Origin: Mycetocola lacteus
GTDB lineage: Bacteria; Actinomycetota; Actinomycetes; Actinomycetales; Microbacteriaceae
Assembly: GCF_003667575.1 (NCBI RefSeq)
Contig: NZ_RCUY01000009.1
Location: forward strand, 310,001 to 374,000
Length of the DNA stretch: 64,000 bases
Direction: 5' to 3'
Position 1 is the stretch's first letter. The number at the start of each line of letters is the position of its first letter. The notes beneath the pieces are model-generated. The model was not told the origin of the DNA. It worked only from the letters and a program-made list of their open reading frames with translations, and searched no databases. The position numbers and the translations under genes are program-made. Shown one piece after another: positions 44,535-54,307 of this stretch.

Positions 44535-45455
44535 TCATTCCCCGCGGGCGGCGACTCCCCGGCCCTCGGAGATCAGCGCGAGCAGCACCCGGGCACGGGC
44601 CGATGGCTGGGTGCCCCGGGGCCACACCACGCTCAGGGGGCGGGTGATCCACAGTCCGCGCACCCGGACGGCCATCAGGGTGCCCGACGTCAGAGCCTCG
44701 GCCACGGCGAGCACGCTCAAGACAGCAGGTGCCTCCCCCGCCAGAGCGGTCGCTCGGACCATAGTTGTTGTGGGAAGGACCGCGTAGGGCAACGCCGGCG
44801 TCTCGACAACCCCGTGCGCGACCAGGGCGGTCTCGTATGCCCGACGCGTTCCGGAACCGACCTCCCGCATGATCAGCGGCGTGCGCGCCAACTCGGCCGC
44901 GGTGATGCCCGAGCGCCGACGTGCCCATGCGTGTCCGGGCGCCACCACAACCACCAGCTCGTCGGTGGCGATGCGCGTGGCTTCCAGTTCGGCGGGGATC
45001 TCGGGGGTTTCCACAAACCCCAGCTCCACGGCCCCCGCGGAAACAAGGTCCATCACGCCCGCACTGTTGAGTGCCCGCAGTTCGGCGCGCTTTTCACCCG
45101 TGGCACGCAGTTCGCGCAGCCATCCGGGAACCAGGTACTCGGCAATCGTCAGGCTTGCGGCAATGCGCAGCGGGGTGGCCGATACCGCAGTCAGGCTCGT
45201 CACCGACTCGGCAAAACGATCGGCTTCGGCGAGCACCTCGGCGGCCCAGCCCGCGATCACCGTGCCCTCCGCGGTCATCGCGGACCCGCGGGGTGAACGT
45301 CGCACCAGCGCGGTGCCGATCCGCGCCTCAAGACTACGCATGCGCGCGGAGACTGCCTGCTGGGTGATCCCCAGCCGTGCCGCGGCCGCCGAGAAGCTCC
45401 CGGTTTCGGCCACCGCGGCCAACACCCGGAGGGCGGCAATTTCAATGTCCGACAT
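44535..45455 (-). CDS. LysR-family regulator
   Basis: 306 residues from ATG at 45455; ATG at 45473 also possible. HTH: IEIAALRVLAAVAETGSFSAAAARLGITQQAVSARMRSLEARIG. Effector domain follows. It is divergent from a TDT-family transporter (82 nt) and upstream of the ssu-type operon on the same strand (157 nt), so it could control either. Confidence 0.9.
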   Translation of the reverse strand: MSDIEIAALRVLAAVAETGSFSAAAARLGITQQAVSARMRSLEARIGTALVRRSPRGSAMTAEGTVIAGWAAEVLAEADRFAESVTSLTAVSATPLRIAASLTIAEYLVPGWLRELRATGEKRAELRALNSAGVMDLVSAGAVELGFVETPEIPAELEATRIATDELVVVVAPGHAWARRRSGITAAELARTPLIMREVGSGTRRAYETALVAHGVVETPALPYAVLPTTTMVRATALAGEAPAVLSVLAVAEALTSGTLMAVRVRGLWITRPLSVVWPRGTQPSARARVLLALISEGRGVAARGE

Positions 45456-45536
45456 CGGCCCCGTCACAATCATCGCTTGTATCTTCCCAACCATATCCGA
45501 CTACCCGGATCTCCGCCCGGAGAGAAGGATGAAAAC

Positions 45537-46628
45537 ATGAGCACCCGCACACCACGCAGCCTGACCGTGTCACTCCTCACCCCCAACTGGTTTGCCACGG
45601 TCATGGGCACCGGCATCGTCGCAACCGCCGCCGCGACCCTCCCCCAGGGCGCTCCCTGGCTACGCGATGCGGCGCGAGGTGTGTGGGTGCTCGCGGCCGC
45701 GCTCCTGGTGCTCCTCCTGGCCGGCTTCCTCCGTCACCACCGGCGCTATCCCCAGACCGCCCGCGGCCATCACCGCCATCCTGTCTTCGCCCACTTCTAC
45801 GGGGCACTCCCGATGGCGATCCTCACCGTGGGGTCCGGGGCCCTGCTCCTCGGCACCCCGATCCTGGGGGCTGCGACCGTCCCGATCGCGTGGACCTGCT
45901 GGGTCCTCGGCACCATCCTGGGTCTTGTCTGCGCGGTTGCCATTCCGATGCTGAGCTTCACGACTCTCGGGCTGCGGGGCCGCGACGCATTCGGCGGCTG
46001 GCTGATGCCCGTGGTTCCCCCGATGGTCTCGACAACCGGGGGCGCGCTGCTGATCCCCACCCTCGGGACGCCGGAGCAGCGCACCACACTCATGGTCGTG
46101 TGTGGCGCCCTGTTCGGGATGAGTCTCATCGCCTCGCTGATGATCATCGGGTTTATCTGGATGCGCCTGGTTCGCCACGGCGTGGGCACCGCGGCGGCGG
46201 TCCCCACCTACTGGATTGTCCTGGGACCGCTGGGTCAGTCCGTGACGGCCGCGTGCGCCCTGGCAACGGCGACACACGGAACCCTCTCCCCCGCCCACGC
46301 AGAGATCGCCGGACTGCTTGCGATCGCCTACGGAGTGCCGGTCCTGGGGTTTGCCCTGCTGTGGGCCCTCATCGCCACCATCATCACCATCCGTACCCTG
46401 CGCACGGGCATGCCGTTTTCACTCACCTGGTGGTCCTTCACCTTCCCGGTGGGCACCTGTGTCACCGGCCTCAGCGGCCTCACCGCCCACACCGGGCTTG
46501 CACTGCTATCGGCTCTCGCCGTGGGAGGCTATCTGATCCTGACGGCCCTGTGGATCCTAGTGGCCGCCCGCACACTCTGGGGCACCCTGATCCTGAAAAA
46601 CCTGCTGGTGTCCGATACCACGCGATAA
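45537..46628 (+). CDS. TDT-family transporter (TehA/SSU1-like)
   Basis: 363 residues, about ten membrane helices. LLTPNWFATVMGTGIVATAA at the N-terminus is the TDT signature (P-x-W-F-x-x-VMGTGI). Members export tellurite, C4-dicarboxylates or sulfite. Given the neighbouring sulfonate-type ABC system, sulfite efflux is attractive, since sulfonate breakdown frees sulfite; this is context inference. ATG follows AGAAGGA. Probably regulated by the divergent LysR. Confidence 0.87.
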   Translation: MSTRTPRSLTVSLLTPNWFATVMGTGIVATAAATLPQGAPWLRDAARGVWVLAAALLVLLLAGFLRHHRRYPQTARGHHRHPVFAHFYGALPMAILTVGSGALLLGTPILGAATVPIAWTCWVLGTILGLVCAVAIPMLSFTTLGLRGRDAFGGWLMPVVPPMVSTTGGALLIPTLGTPEQRTTLMVVCGALFGMSLIASLMIIGFIWMRLVRHGVGTAAAVPTYWIVLGPLGQSVTAACALATATHGTLSPAHAEIAGLLAIAYGVPVLGFALLWALIATIITIRTLRTGMPFSLTWWSFTFPVGTCVTGLSGLTAHTGLALLSALAVGGYLILTALWILVAARTLWGTLILKNLLVSDTTR

Positions 46629-46630
46629 CA

Positions 46631-46660
46631 AAAATACCCCGTCCGAAGACGGGGTATTTT
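46631..46660. terminator. bidirectional terminator, TDT gene/tRNA-Ala
   Basis: AAAATACCCCGTC-CGAA-GACGGGGTATTTT: perfect 13-bp stem with A-run before and T-run after, so it works for both the rightward transporter and the leftward tRNA. Core identical to the terminator of the other tRNA-Ala. Confidence 0.93.
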
Positions 46661-46679
46661 CGTGCCTAGTGCACATGGG

Positions 46680-46752
46680 TGGATCTGAGGGGACTCGAAC
46701 CCCTGACCCCCTGCATGCCATGCAGGTGCGCTACCAGCTGCGCCACAGACCC
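46680..46752 (-). tRNA. tRNA-Ala(GGC), second copy
   Basis: Identical over all 73 nt to the gene at 18395-18467, same strand, anticodon GGC, CCA not encoded. The 3' flank (AGTGCAC) and the terminator core are also shared, showing a duplication that included the terminator. Confidence 0.97.
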
Positions 46753-46776
46753 AGATTGTTATTCACTCGGCCGTGG

Positions 46777-46811
46777 CCTCGTGTTCAACATGTTTAGATT
46801 ACAACACGAGG
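46777..46811 (-). terminator. hairpin between rsfS and tRNA-Ala
   Basis: CCTCGTGTT (46777-46785) pairs with AACACGAGG (46803-46811); 17-nt loop. Possibly ends the nadD-rsfS operon; its loop also contains an AT-rich stretch that could be the tRNA promoter. Confidence 0.4.
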
Positions 46812-46867
46812 ACACGGCGAGGAAAATCGGACACGCCGCGCGGGCGAGTCGCCCGCGCGAATGCGGC

Positions 46868-47248
46868 CTACTGCGTGATGGAGACGGGCTCCGGCAGGGT
46901 GATCTCGATCTGCGGGCAGTCCTTCCACAGACGCTCGAGGTCGTAGTAGGAACGCTCCTCATCGTGGAAGACGTGAACCACTACCGAACCGAAGTCCAGC
47001 AGCACCCAGCGTCCGCCGGCACGACCCTCGCGACGCTTGGTCTTCACGCCGGCCTCGTTGAGCTTGTCCTCAACCTCGCCGGCGATGGCGATCACGTTAC
47101 GTTCGTTTCGGCCGGTGACGATCAGGAATGCGTCAACAAAGGGCAGCGGCTGGGAAACGTCCAGCGCGATCAGCTCGGATCCGCCCTTTGCGTCCGCCGC
47201 CTGTGCGGCGATCTGGATCGCCTCGGTGACGGAGAGTTCGGAAGTCAT
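46868..47248 (-). CDS. rsfS: ribosomal silencing factor RsfS
   Basis: 126 residues from ATG at 47248 (GAAAGG upstream). Binds L14 on the 50S subunit and blocks subunit joining in starvation. IALDVSQPLPFVDAFLIVTGRNERNVIAIAGEVEDKL and the RWVLLDFGSVVVHVFHDEERSYYDLERLW segment are unmistakable. Last gene of the nadD-coiled-coil-rsfS operon. Confidence 0.97.
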   Translation of the reverse strand: MTSELSVTEAIQIAAQAADAKGGSELIALDVSQPLPFVDAFLIVTGRNERNVIAIAGEVEDKLNEAGVKTKRREGRAGGRWVLLDFGSVVVHVFHDEERSYYDLERLWKDCPQIEITLPEPVSITQ

Positions 47249-47277
47249 AAATACCTTTCGGTGGTGTGTGGGGTGGG

Positions 47278-48600
47278 TCAAATGGACCCGGAAACGATGG
47301 CGATAATCACGACGGCCACCAGGGCCACCGCGAGGACTCCGGCCGTCACCGACAGGGTCATCAGCAGTCGATTGTTCTTGACGGGGGCGGGCGGCGCAAT
47401 CACGTCGCGGGTCGCGGTGTGCGAGCTCACGGCGCGGCTGGCCGAGACGGGGTTGCCCGCGGTTACCGGCTGCGGGTCCTCATCGTGGTCAAACATGGTG
47501 TCCAGATCGCCCTTTTCCAGGCGGTTCTGGTTGGTATTGGAGAGGCTGCCGGGCAGGTCGATGGTGCCGGTCACAATGACCTCACCCGAACCGAGCACGG
47601 GACCGCTCAGCGGCCCGCTACCGGGAACCGAGGGCAGGATCAGCGCGTTGGTGGTGGTGGAGCTGCCGCCGGTGGTGTCCACACCGCGAGCGATGATGTC
47701 ATCGAACCCGGTGGACTTCCCACGACCGGCGCCGTTCAACCCGAAGGCGTCGCCCAGGTGCGGCATCGCCTGGGTTTCGTCGATGTTCCCGGGCAGCACC
47801 CCGAAGGACGCCCCGGGAAGCTGCACATCGGGGGTCGCGGCGGGGGCGGCCTGGGCACGCGCCGCGCGCTCACGCTCGGCCTCGGCCCGCTCGGCAGCAG
47901 CCCGCTCATCGGCGACACGCTTCTCATCGGCAACACGGCGAGCCTCGGCTTCGGCGGCAGCCTCGGCCGCGGCCTTCTCGGCCTCATCCTTGCGCGAGGC
48001 CTTCTTCAGCGCGCGCTTGCTGCGTGCACTGAGCTGCTCGTTGTTGGCCCGCTCGGCCTCGGCCTTTTCGGCCGCCGTCCGCTCGGCGGCAGCACGTTCA
48101 GCAGCCTCACGCTCGGTACGCTCACGCTCGGCCTTTTCGGCGGCAACCCGCTCAACCTCGGCCCGCACGGCGGCGGCACTGGCCTCGGCTTCCGCGGCAC
48201 GATCACGCGCCGGAGCCAGGAAGGCGTCGGACAGGGTCGGGGTCTGCGGCGCGCTCGCGGGGGCGGGACGCTCGGTGGTGACACCACGGGCGGCGTCGGC
48301 GGCGGTTCCGGTGCCGCGTGCACGCTCCAGATCCCGCATCTGCCGGCGGGTCAGCGTCGCGCCGCTGCGCTCGGCCTCGATCAACGCACGAATTGCACCG
48401 GCATCCAGCGGTGCGGTGGTGTGTGTGTCCGGTGCGTCGGTGCCGCTCGCCGGGTTTGCCGGAGCTGCCGGAGCTGCCGGACGCGCCTCTGCGGGCGGAG
48501 TCTGCGGCGCAACGACGGGGACCTGCGCCGTCTGGCCCGCCTGCGTGCGCTCACGCAGCTGGCGACGCGACAGCGGCTTATCGTCGGATGATGTACTCAT
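47278..48600 (-). CDS. Ala/Glu-rich coiled-coil membrane protein
   Basis: 440 residues. Start [20 protein letters not shown]; a second [12 protein letters not shown] near residue 75. Residues about 130-260 are an unbroken charged Ala/Glu/Arg coiled coil. A proline/glycine-rich stretch follows, then one membrane helix at the very C-terminus ([24 protein letters not shown]), so it is tail-anchored with the coil in the cytoplasm. No family recognised. The overlap with nadD (48597-48600) ties it to that operon. Might be a scaffold or envelope-linked cytoskeletal factor; unproven. Confidence 0.8.
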   Translation of the reverse strand: MSTSSDDKPLSRRQLRERTQAGQTAQVPVVAPQTPPAEARPAAPAAPANPASGTDAPDTHTTAPLDAGAIRALIEAERSGATLTRRQMRDLERARGTGTAADAARGVTTERPAPASAPQTPTLSDAFLAPARDRAAEAEASAAAVRAEVERVAAEKAERERTEREAAERAAAERTAAEKAEAERANNEQLSARSKRALKKASRKDEAEKAAAEAAAEAEARRVADEKRVADERAAAERAEAERERAARAQAAPAATPDVQLPGASFGVLPGNIDETQAMPHLGDAFGLNGAGRGKSTGFDDIIARGVDTTGGSSTTTNALILPSVPGSGPLSGPVLGSGEVIVTGTIDLPGSLSNTNQNRLEKGDLDTMFDHDEDPQPVTAGNPVSASRAVSSHTATRDVIAPPAPVKNNRLLMTLSVTAGVLAVALVAVVIIAIVSGSI

Positions 48601-49196
48601 GCATTACTCCGATACAGGTGGTGTTTGCTGATGTACTGAACGACACCGTCCGGTACGAGATACCAAACCGGCGATCCGTCTTTCACACGGGCTCGGCAGT
48701 CGGTGGAGGAAATTGCCATCGCGGGAACCTCGAGCACGGCCACATCCTTATTGGGAAGCGCCTCCTCGGTGAGCACATGGCCCGGCCGGGTGACAGCGAC
48801 GAACTTGGCCAGCGACCACAGCTCATCCACGTCTTTCCAGCCCAGGATCTGCTGGACCGCATCGGCACCCGAGATGAAGTACAGCTCGGCATCGGGACGC
48901 TGCCGCTGCAGGTCTCGCAGGGTGTCGATCGTGAAGGTGGGACCCTCACGGTCAAGATCCACCCGGCTCACGGTAAACCGCGGATTGGAGGCGGTCGCGA
49001 TGACCGTCATCAGATAGCGGTGCTCCCCCTCGGTCACGCGGCTCTTCTGCCACGGACGACCGGTGGGGACAAACACCACCTCATCCAGGTCGTACGACTG
49101 GGCTACCTCGCTCGCGGCCACCAGGTGACCGTGATGAATCGGGTCAAAGGTTCCACCCATGACCCCGATCCGCGGGCGCCGTGTACCGGCCTGCAT
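48597..49196 (-). CDS. nadD: nicotinate-nucleotide adenylyltransferase
   Basis: 199 residues. Makes nicotinate adenine dinucleotide from NaMN and [25 protein letters not shown] carries the HxGH-type nucleotidyl transferase motif (HHGH); [20 protein letters not shown] and the C-terminal [28 protein letters not shown] (ISST variant of ISSS/TxIR) are typical. First gene of the leftward nadD-rsfS set. Confidence 0.96.
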   Translation of the reverse strand: MQAGTRRPRIGVMGGTFDPIHHGHLVAASEVAQSYDLDEVVFVPTGRPWQKSRVTEGEHRYLMTVIATASNPRFTVSRVDLDREGPTFTIDTLRDLQRQRPDAELYFISGADAVQQILGWKDVDELWSLAKFVAVTRPGHVLTEEALPNKDVAVLEVPAMAISSTDCRARVKDGSPVWYLVPDGVVQYISKHHLYRSNA

Positions 49197-49211
49197 CCTG
49201 ACGAACCTACC

Positions 49212-49406
49212 TTAGTGGTGGCTACCGGCACCCGGCTGTGCGGCCGGCTTCTGGCTGTGACGGTTGGCCACGTCGCGGTAGGTGAAGGTGGTGACACCGA
49301 GGATCGCCAGCGCTACCAGCGCAACCACGCCGTACATGAAGGGGGGCATGGGCAGCTCGGTGTGCGCCGCCTCAGCAGCGGAAACGAGGATGGTCGAGAT
49401 CGACAT
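49212..49406 (-). CDS. small single-pass membrane protein, 64 aa
   Basis: Polar start, one membrane helix (MYGVVALVALAILGVTTFTY) and a His/Gln-rich tail. ATG follows GGAGAACTG. Small proteins of this pattern often sit between proA and nadD in this group of organisms (recollection, not checked). Function unknown. Confidence 0.75.
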   Translation of the reverse strand: MSISTILVSAAEAAHTELPMPPFMYGVVALVALAILGVTTFTYRDVANRHSQKPAAQPGAGSHH

Positions 49407-49458
49407 CAGTTCTCCAATTCACAGTTCGGGCAAGAATCGCCTCGGACCAGTCTACCGG

Positions 49459-50733
49459 TTAGATTCGGGCCTGACCCGCGCCACGCACGATCCACTTGGT
49501 GCTGGTCAGCTCGGACAGACCCATCGGACCGCGGGCGTGCAGCTTCTGGGTCGAGATGCCCACCTCGGCTCCGAAGCCGAATTCGCCGCCATCGGTAAAG
49601 CGAGTGGAGGCGTTGACCATGACCACCGCGGAGTCGACCTCGGCCAGGAATCGCTCGGCAGAGCGAACATCCTCGGTGATGATCGACTCGGTGTGTCCGG
49701 TCGAGAACTCACGGATATGTGCGAGGGCACCGTCGAGATCGTCAACGATTTTGACGCCCAGGGTCAGGTTCATGTGCTCGGTGGCCCAGGTCTCGGCGGT
49801 GGCGATTTCCACGTTCGGGTAGAGCTCGCGAGTGCGCTCATCCGCGAGCAGACGCACACCCGAGCGGGACACCGCGTCCAGCACCGCGGGCAGGACCCGC
49901 TCGGCGGCACCGCGGTGCACCAGCACGGTGTCTACCGCGTTGCACACGCTGGGACGCTGCACCTTGGCGTTGTGGACGATATCCACCGCCCAGTCCAGGC
50001 GCGCGGACTCATCCAGGTAGATGTGAACCACGCCGGCACCGGTTTCGATCACCGGAACCTTGGCGGTGTTGAGCACCGCCTGAATCAGCGAGGCACTGCC
50101 ACGCGGAATCAGGACGTCGACCAGGCCGCGGGCGGCCATCAGCGCGTTGGCCCCGTCGCGGCCGAAGTCGTCGACGCTCACGATGGCGTCGGGGTTCAGC
50201 CCGTTGGCGGCGAGCCCGTCCCGCAGGATTCGCACCAGGACCAGGTTGGAGTTTTCGGCGGCGGTTCCCCCGCGCAGCGCGATCGCGTTACCGCTCTTAA
50301 TGGCCAGCGCGGCAATGTCGATGGTGACGTTGGGTCGGGCCTCGTAGATCGCCCCGATCACGCCGAAGGGAACCCGCACCTGATCGAGCTTGATGCCGTT
50401 GGGCAGGGTGCTGCCGCGCACGGTCTGACCCAGGGGGTCGGGCAGTGCGGCGATCTCACGCACGGCGCGAGCCAGCGCGGCGATGCGCGGTGCGTCCAGG
50501 CGCAACCGATCCAGCAGGCCGGCACCAATGTTGGCGCGCTCCCCCGCCTCGAGGTCCAGGGCGTTGGCGGCGATAATCGCCTCGGTGTGCTCCTCGATCC
50601 CGGCGGCGATGGATTCCAGCACCGCGTTGCGCAGGTTTCCATTGGCGATGGCCAGCCCGCGGGCGGCCTCGCGGGTGCCCCGCAGGCGCTCAAATACGAC
50701 GGTCTCTACCTGCTGGGCATCGCGTTCACTCAT
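49459..50733 (-). CDS. proA: gamma-glutamyl phosphate reductase
   Basis: 424 residues. NADPH-dependent reduction of glutamyl phosphate to the semialdehyde, second proline step. VPFGVIGAIYEARPNVTIDIAALAIKSGNAIALRGG and the Cys of QRPSVCNAVDTVLVH (active-site thiol) are visible. Start ATG at 50733 has no ribosome site but TACACT on the minus strand exactly 6 nt before, so probably leaderless from its own promoter although it follows proB. Confidence 0.97.
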   Translation of the reverse strand: MSERDAQQVETVVFERLRGTREAARGLAIANGNLRNAVLESIAAGIEEHTEAIIAANALDLEAGERANIGAGLLDRLRLDAPRIAALARAVREIAALPDPLGQTVRGSTLPNGIKLDQVRVPFGVIGAIYEARPNVTIDIAALAIKSGNAIALRGGTAAENSNLVLVRILRDGLAANGLNPDAIVSVDDFGRDGANALMAARGLVDVLIPRGSASLIQAVLNTAKVPVIETGAGVVHIYLDESARLDWAVDIVHNAKVQRPSVCNAVDTVLVHRGAAERVLPAVLDAVSRSGVRLLADERTRELYPNVEIATAETWATEHMNLTLGVKIVDDLDGALAHIREFSTGHTESIITEDVRSAERFLAEVDSAVVMVNASTRFTDGGEFGFGAEVGISTQKLHARGPMGLSELTSTKWIVRGAGQARI

Positions 50734-50739
50734 GCCGTT

Positions 50740-50779
50740 AGTGTAGCGAGTTCACACCGACACGCGTCACTTCTGTGAC
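50740..50779 (-). promoter_or_regulatory. proA: proA promoter with dyad
   Basis: Minus-strand TACACT (50740-50745) 6 nt before the proA ATG; upstream the dyad GTCAC-TTCT-GTGAC (50766-50779) overlies the expected -35. Regulator unknown. Confidence 0.5.
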
Positions 50780-50870
50780 AAACCCGAGAAACGGTGCAGA
50801 TGGGCGTGTCCCCAGTTGTGGGGCGTCGTGCATTCGCGGGCGTTTCCCGGTCAGCCCGGAGCGGCGCGGC

Positions 50871-50903
50871 GGTCTCCGCTTGCGGGCAGTTCCCGGGGAG
50901 ACC
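50871..50903 (-). terminator. possible terminator after proB
   Basis: GGTCTCC (50871-50877) and GGAGACC (50897-50903), 19-nt GC-rich loop, 18 nt beyond the proB stop. With the separate proA promoter it would uncouple the two genes. Weak evidence. Confidence 0.35.
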
Positions 50904-50920
50904 CCCACCGGCGCGGCGGC

Positions 50921-51709
50921 TTAGGCCTGCGGGCGCGGCTCGAACCAGGTACCCAGGTCTTCCCCGTCCAGGGCGCGGGCAACGTTCGGGGTCGAGGTGA
51001 TCAGCACCGCGGTCCCGCTGTCGGCGGCCAGGCGCGCGGCGGAGGCCTTGGTGGCCGCTCCCCCGGTGCCCACACCGGCCTTGCCGGGCTCGCCGAACTC
51101 CACACCCTCCAGCTCGGCGCCAAACGGCACCAGCGGAATGGGTTCGGCACCGGGCTCGCTCGGCGGACGCGTGTAGAGGCACTCAATGTCCGAGAGCAGC
51201 ACCAGGGCATCCGCCCCAATCAGCCGCGCCACCATCGAGGCCAGGTGATCGTTGTCACCAAAGCGGATCTCGTGGGTGGCCACGGTGTCGTTTTCGTTGA
51301 CGATCGGGAGGATGCGCAGACCCAGCAGCCGGGACATGGCCCGCTGCGCGTTGACGCGGTGAGCATCCAGCGCCAGGTCGTTGGCGGAAAGCAGCACCTG
51401 TCCGGCGATGATGCCGTGACGGTCTAGCTCCTCCTGATAGCGGTGAATCAGCTGATTCTGCCCGACCGCGGCCGCCGCCTGCTGGGTAGCAAGGTCGGTC
51501 GGCCGACGGTCGAGATTCAGGAATGGCAGACCCGTGGCGATGGCACCCGAAGACACCAGGACGATCTCGGTCCCGCGCCCGTAGGCCGCCGCCAGGGCGT
51601 CCACGAGCGGGGTGATCTGGGCGACGTTATCGCCGCTGATCGAGGAGGATCCCACCTTCACAACCACGCGGCGGGCGCCACGCAGTTCGGCACGGTTCTG
51701 CAGGGTCAC
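50921..51709 (-). CDS. proB: glutamate 5-kinase, PUA domain absent
   Basis: 262 residues. First proline step. Amino acid kinase fold: RRVVVKVGSSS, VLVSSGAIATG, NENDTVATHEIRFGDNDHLASMVA and GTGGAATKASAARLA are conserved. E. coli ProB has about 367 residues with a C-terminal PUA domain; here the protein ends after the kinase domain, so the regulatory tail is missing, as in some other bacteria. It lies 6 nt after obg. Confidence 0.96.
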   Translation of the reverse strand: MTLQNRAELRGARRVVVKVGSSSISGDNVAQITPLVDALAAAYGRGTEIVLVSSGAIATGLPFLNLDRRPTDLATQQAAAAVGQNQLIHRYQEELDRHGIIAGQVLLSANDLALDAHRVNAQRAMSRLLGLRILPIVNENDTVATHEIRFGDNDHLASMVARLIGADALVLLSDIECLYTRPPSEPGAEPIPLVPFGAELEGVEFGEPGKAGVGTGGAATKASAARLAADSGTAVLITSTPNVARALDGEDLGTWFEPRPQA

Positions 51710-51715
51710 GCGGTT

Positions 51716-53332
51716 TTACTCGCTTTCACCGCGAAGCTGAATAACCTCAACCCCGTGGTCGTCATCGAAATCGGCATCCTCATCGTCATAGTCCACGGTG
51801 CCATCGGCGAGGATCGCATCCTCGGCGATTTCCGCGTCCACGTCCCAGAATCCGGTCTCGCCCTCGCGGCGGAGCTCCTGACGGGCCTCCTCCTTGGCGT
51901 CCATGCGGTCCAGGTAGTCGGCACGACGCTGCTTGGCAGTCGGACGGGTGAGCTGATCGAGGCGCGGGTCAGTTCCACGCGGGGTCGCGATCTCGGCGGA
52001 GGAGCTCATGGTGGGCTCCCAGTCGAAGACCACGCCGTCACCGGTACCGATGACCACGGTGGATCCGGCCACGGCACCGGCCTTGAACAGGCCGTCTTCC
52101 ACGCCGAGCTTGTGCAGGCGGTCGGCCAGGTAACCCACGGCCTCGTCGTTGTTGAAGTCGGTCTGCTGGACCCAGCGCCACGGCTTTTCGCCGAGCACAC
52201 GGAACAGGTTTCCGTAGGATCCACCCTCGACGCGGATCTGGAAGCCCGAGCGATCCACGGCCTTGGGCCGCAGCACGATGCGCGGCGAGGCCTCGATCGC
52301 GGCCACAACCTCGGCACGGGACTCCTCCACCAGCTCGCCCAGGGCGTAGTTCAGCTGGGTCAGACCCTCGCGGCTCACGGCGGAGATCAGGAACACGCGA
52401 TAGCCGCGCTCCTCCAGGTCTGCCTTCACGAACTCGGCGAGTTCGCGCGCCTCGGGGACGTCGATCTTGTTCAGGGCGATCAGCTGCGGACGCTCGGTCA
52501 GCGGCTTCTGGCCCTCGGGGACCGGGTAGGCCTCCAGCTCACCGAGGATGATGTCGAGGTCGCTGATCGGGTCGCGACCGGGCTCCAGGGTGCCACAGTC
52601 AAGCACGTGCAGCAGGGCCGCACAGCGCTCGACGTGGCGCAGGAACTCCAGTCCAAGACCGCGGCCCTCGCTGGCACCCTCGATCAGTCCGGGGACATCG
52701 GCGATGGTGTAGCGGGTGTTGCCCGAGTCGACCACACCGAGGTTCGGGTGCAGGGTCGTGAAGGGGTAGTCGGCAATCTTCGGCTTGGCCGCGGACATGG
52801 CCGCGATCAGGCTCGACTTCCCGGCCGACGGGTAGCCCACGAGCGCCACATCGGCGACGGTCTTGAGCTCAAGAATGAGGTCGCGCTCCACACCCGGAGT
52901 ACCCAGCAGGGCGAATCCGGGGGCCTTGCGCTTGGAGTTGGCGAGGCCGTTGTTACCGAGACCACCGTGGCCACCCTCGGCCGCGACAAAGCGGTCGCCG
53001 GCCTGGGTCAGGTCCACCAGGACCTCGCCCTCGGGGGTCTTCACAACGGTTCCCAGCGGAACCGGCAGCACCAGTTCCTCACCGTTGGTGCCACCGCGGT
53101 AGTCACCCATACCCGGGCCACCGTTGTCCGAGCGACGGTGCGGGGAACGGTGATAAGCCAGCAGGGTGGTGGTGTTGGGGTCGGCCACGAGAACGATGTC
53201 ACCACCGCTACCGCCGGGGCCACCATCGGGCCCGCCCAGCGGCTTAAACTTCTCGCGCTTTACCGAGACGCAACCATCGCCGCCGTTACCGGCGTTGAGG
53301 TGGAGAGTGATCTGATCGACAAACGTGGTCAC
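51716..53332 (-). CDS. obg: GTPase ObgE/CgtA
   Basis: 538 residues from GTG at 53332 (AAGGGG upstream). Ribosome-assembly and stress GTPase. Obg fold at the N-terminus ([35 protein letters not shown]), G domain ([32 protein letters not shown]), then the OCT domain. The last 100 residues are acidic ([11 protein letters not shown]), typical of the long actinobacterial form. Co-transcribed with rpmA and rplU upstream. Confidence 0.97.
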   Translation of the reverse strand: MTTFVDQITLHLNAGNGGDGCVSVKREKFKPLGGPDGGPGGSGGDIVLVADPNTTTLLAYHRSPHRRSDNGGPGMGDYRGGTNGEELVLPVPLGTVVKTPEGEVLVDLTQAGDRFVAAEGGHGGLGNNGLANSKRKAPGFALLGTPGVERDLILELKTVADVALVGYPSAGKSSLIAAMSAAKPKIADYPFTTLHPNLGVVDSGNTRYTIADVPGLIEGASEGRGLGLEFLRHVERCAALLHVLDCGTLEPGRDPISDLDIILGELEAYPVPEGQKPLTERPQLIALNKIDVPEARELAEFVKADLEERGYRVFLISAVSREGLTQLNYALGELVEESRAEVVAAIEASPRIVLRPKAVDRSGFQIRVEGGSYGNLFRVLGEKPWRWVQQTDFNNDEAVGYLADRLHKLGVEDGLFKAGAVAGSTVVIGTGDGVVFDWEPTMSSSAEIATPRGTDPRLDQLTRPTAKQRRADYLDRMDAKEEARQELRREGETGFWDVDAEIAEDAILADGTVDYDDEDADFDDDHGVEVIQLRGESE

Positions 53333-53456
53333 GGTCTGTACCCCTTGTAGAAAATGCGCGGGATCTCGCGCGAAAGCAGGTTCTCCGAAGGTTCCCGGAA
53401 AACACGTGAGGGGTAAGCCGAAGCTCACCCCTCACATAATGTAGCGGAAACGCGAC

Positions 53457-53714
53457 TTAGGCGTCGACCGCCACGATGTTGACAACCTTGCGGCCGCCCT
53501 TTGCACCGAACTCAACCGAGCCGGCTGCCAGAGCGAACAGAGTGTCATCGCCACCACGGCCCACGTTCACACCGGGGTGGAAGTGGGTTCCGCGCTGACG
53601 CACGATGATCTCGCCTGCGTTGACGGTCTGGCCGCCGAAACGCTTTACACCGAGACGCTGAGCGTTCGAGTCACGACCGTTGCGAGTGGAGCTCGCACCC
53701 TTCTTATGTGCCAT
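53457..53714 (-). CDS. rpmA: 50S ribosomal protein L27
   Basis: 85 residues, [24 protein letters not shown] start and [20 protein letters not shown]. No N-terminal pro-sequence. GAGGATCTCC-type ribosome site upstream. Between rplU and obg as in most bacteria. Confidence 0.99.
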   Translation of the reverse strand: MAHKKGASSTRNGRDSNAQRLGVKRFGGQTVNAGEIIVRQRGTHFHPGVNVGRGGDDTLFALAAGSVEFGAKGGRKVVNIVAVDA

Positions 53715-53735
53715 TAGAGGATCTCCTTAGCGTCT

Positions 53736-54044
53736 CTACTTGATGCCGGTGATCTTGAGGCGGGTGAGCTCCTGACGGTGGCCCTGACGCTTCTTGTAAC
53801 CGGTCTTGTTCTTGAACTTCTGGATGACGATCTTCGGGCCGCGGAGGTCGTTCAGGACCTCGGCGGTCACGGCGACCTTCTCAAGCGACTTGGCGTCGGA
53901 GGTGATCTTGTCACCATCTACGAGGAGAACGGCAGCAAGCTGCACGTTCCCGTCCTTGTCGCCCGCGATGCGGTTGGTGGTGATGATCGAGCCGACCTCA
54001 ACCTTTTCCTGCCGGCCACCGGCGCGTACTACTGCGTAAACCAC
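53736..54044 (-). CDS. rplU: 50S ribosomal protein L21
   Basis: 102 residues, [17 protein letters not shown] at the start and [16 protein letters not shown] near the end. GTG start. First gene of the leftward rplU-rpmA-obg operon. Confidence 0.99.
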   Translation of the reverse strand: MVYAVVRAGGRQEKVEVGSIITTNRIAGDKDGNVQLAAVLLVDGDKITSDAKSLEKVAVTAEVLNDLRGPKIVIQKFKNKTGYKKRQGHRQELTRLKITGIK

Positions 54045-54294
54045 TGTAGATACCTATTCTCTGGGGAGCTGAGCTCCGATTACGTGCATATCTGAGTGTC
54101 ACTGCCCTGCCGGAACCCAGTGGGATCAGAGTAACGGCTGTCAGAAAACTTTGGTTTTACGTGTGGGATAAGCACACGCGTTCCAAGGTTCAAGGTTAGC
54201 CGATTAACGCCCGCTTACCAAATACCCTCGGGCTCGTGTCGTCGCCCGGCGTGTTTTCGGTGACAACCGGGAATGAAACGGAGCGTCATCTGCT
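54045..54294 (-). other. rplU leader/promoter region
   Basis: No gene. On the minus strand TTGAAC and TTATCC stand 16 nt apart, the latter inside the dyad CGTGTG-N7-CACACG (54160-54178). If used, the leader would be about 110 nt and could hold an autoregulatory structure such as GGAGCT/AGCTCC at 54065-54077. Low certainty. Confidence 0.35.
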
Positions 54295-54307
54295 TAGACT
54301 CTGTGAC

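Noticed and set aside
18395-46752. 28-kb segment between identical tRNA genes as an integrated element
   Set aside because: Contents are core haem, repair and transport genes; there is no integrase, phage or conjugation gene, and a whole tRNA rather than a 3' fragment is repeated.
50766-50779. GlxR/CRP-type site before proA
   Set aside because: Halves are in the order GTCAC-GTGAC, the reverse of the TGTGA-TCACA arrangement those regulators bind.
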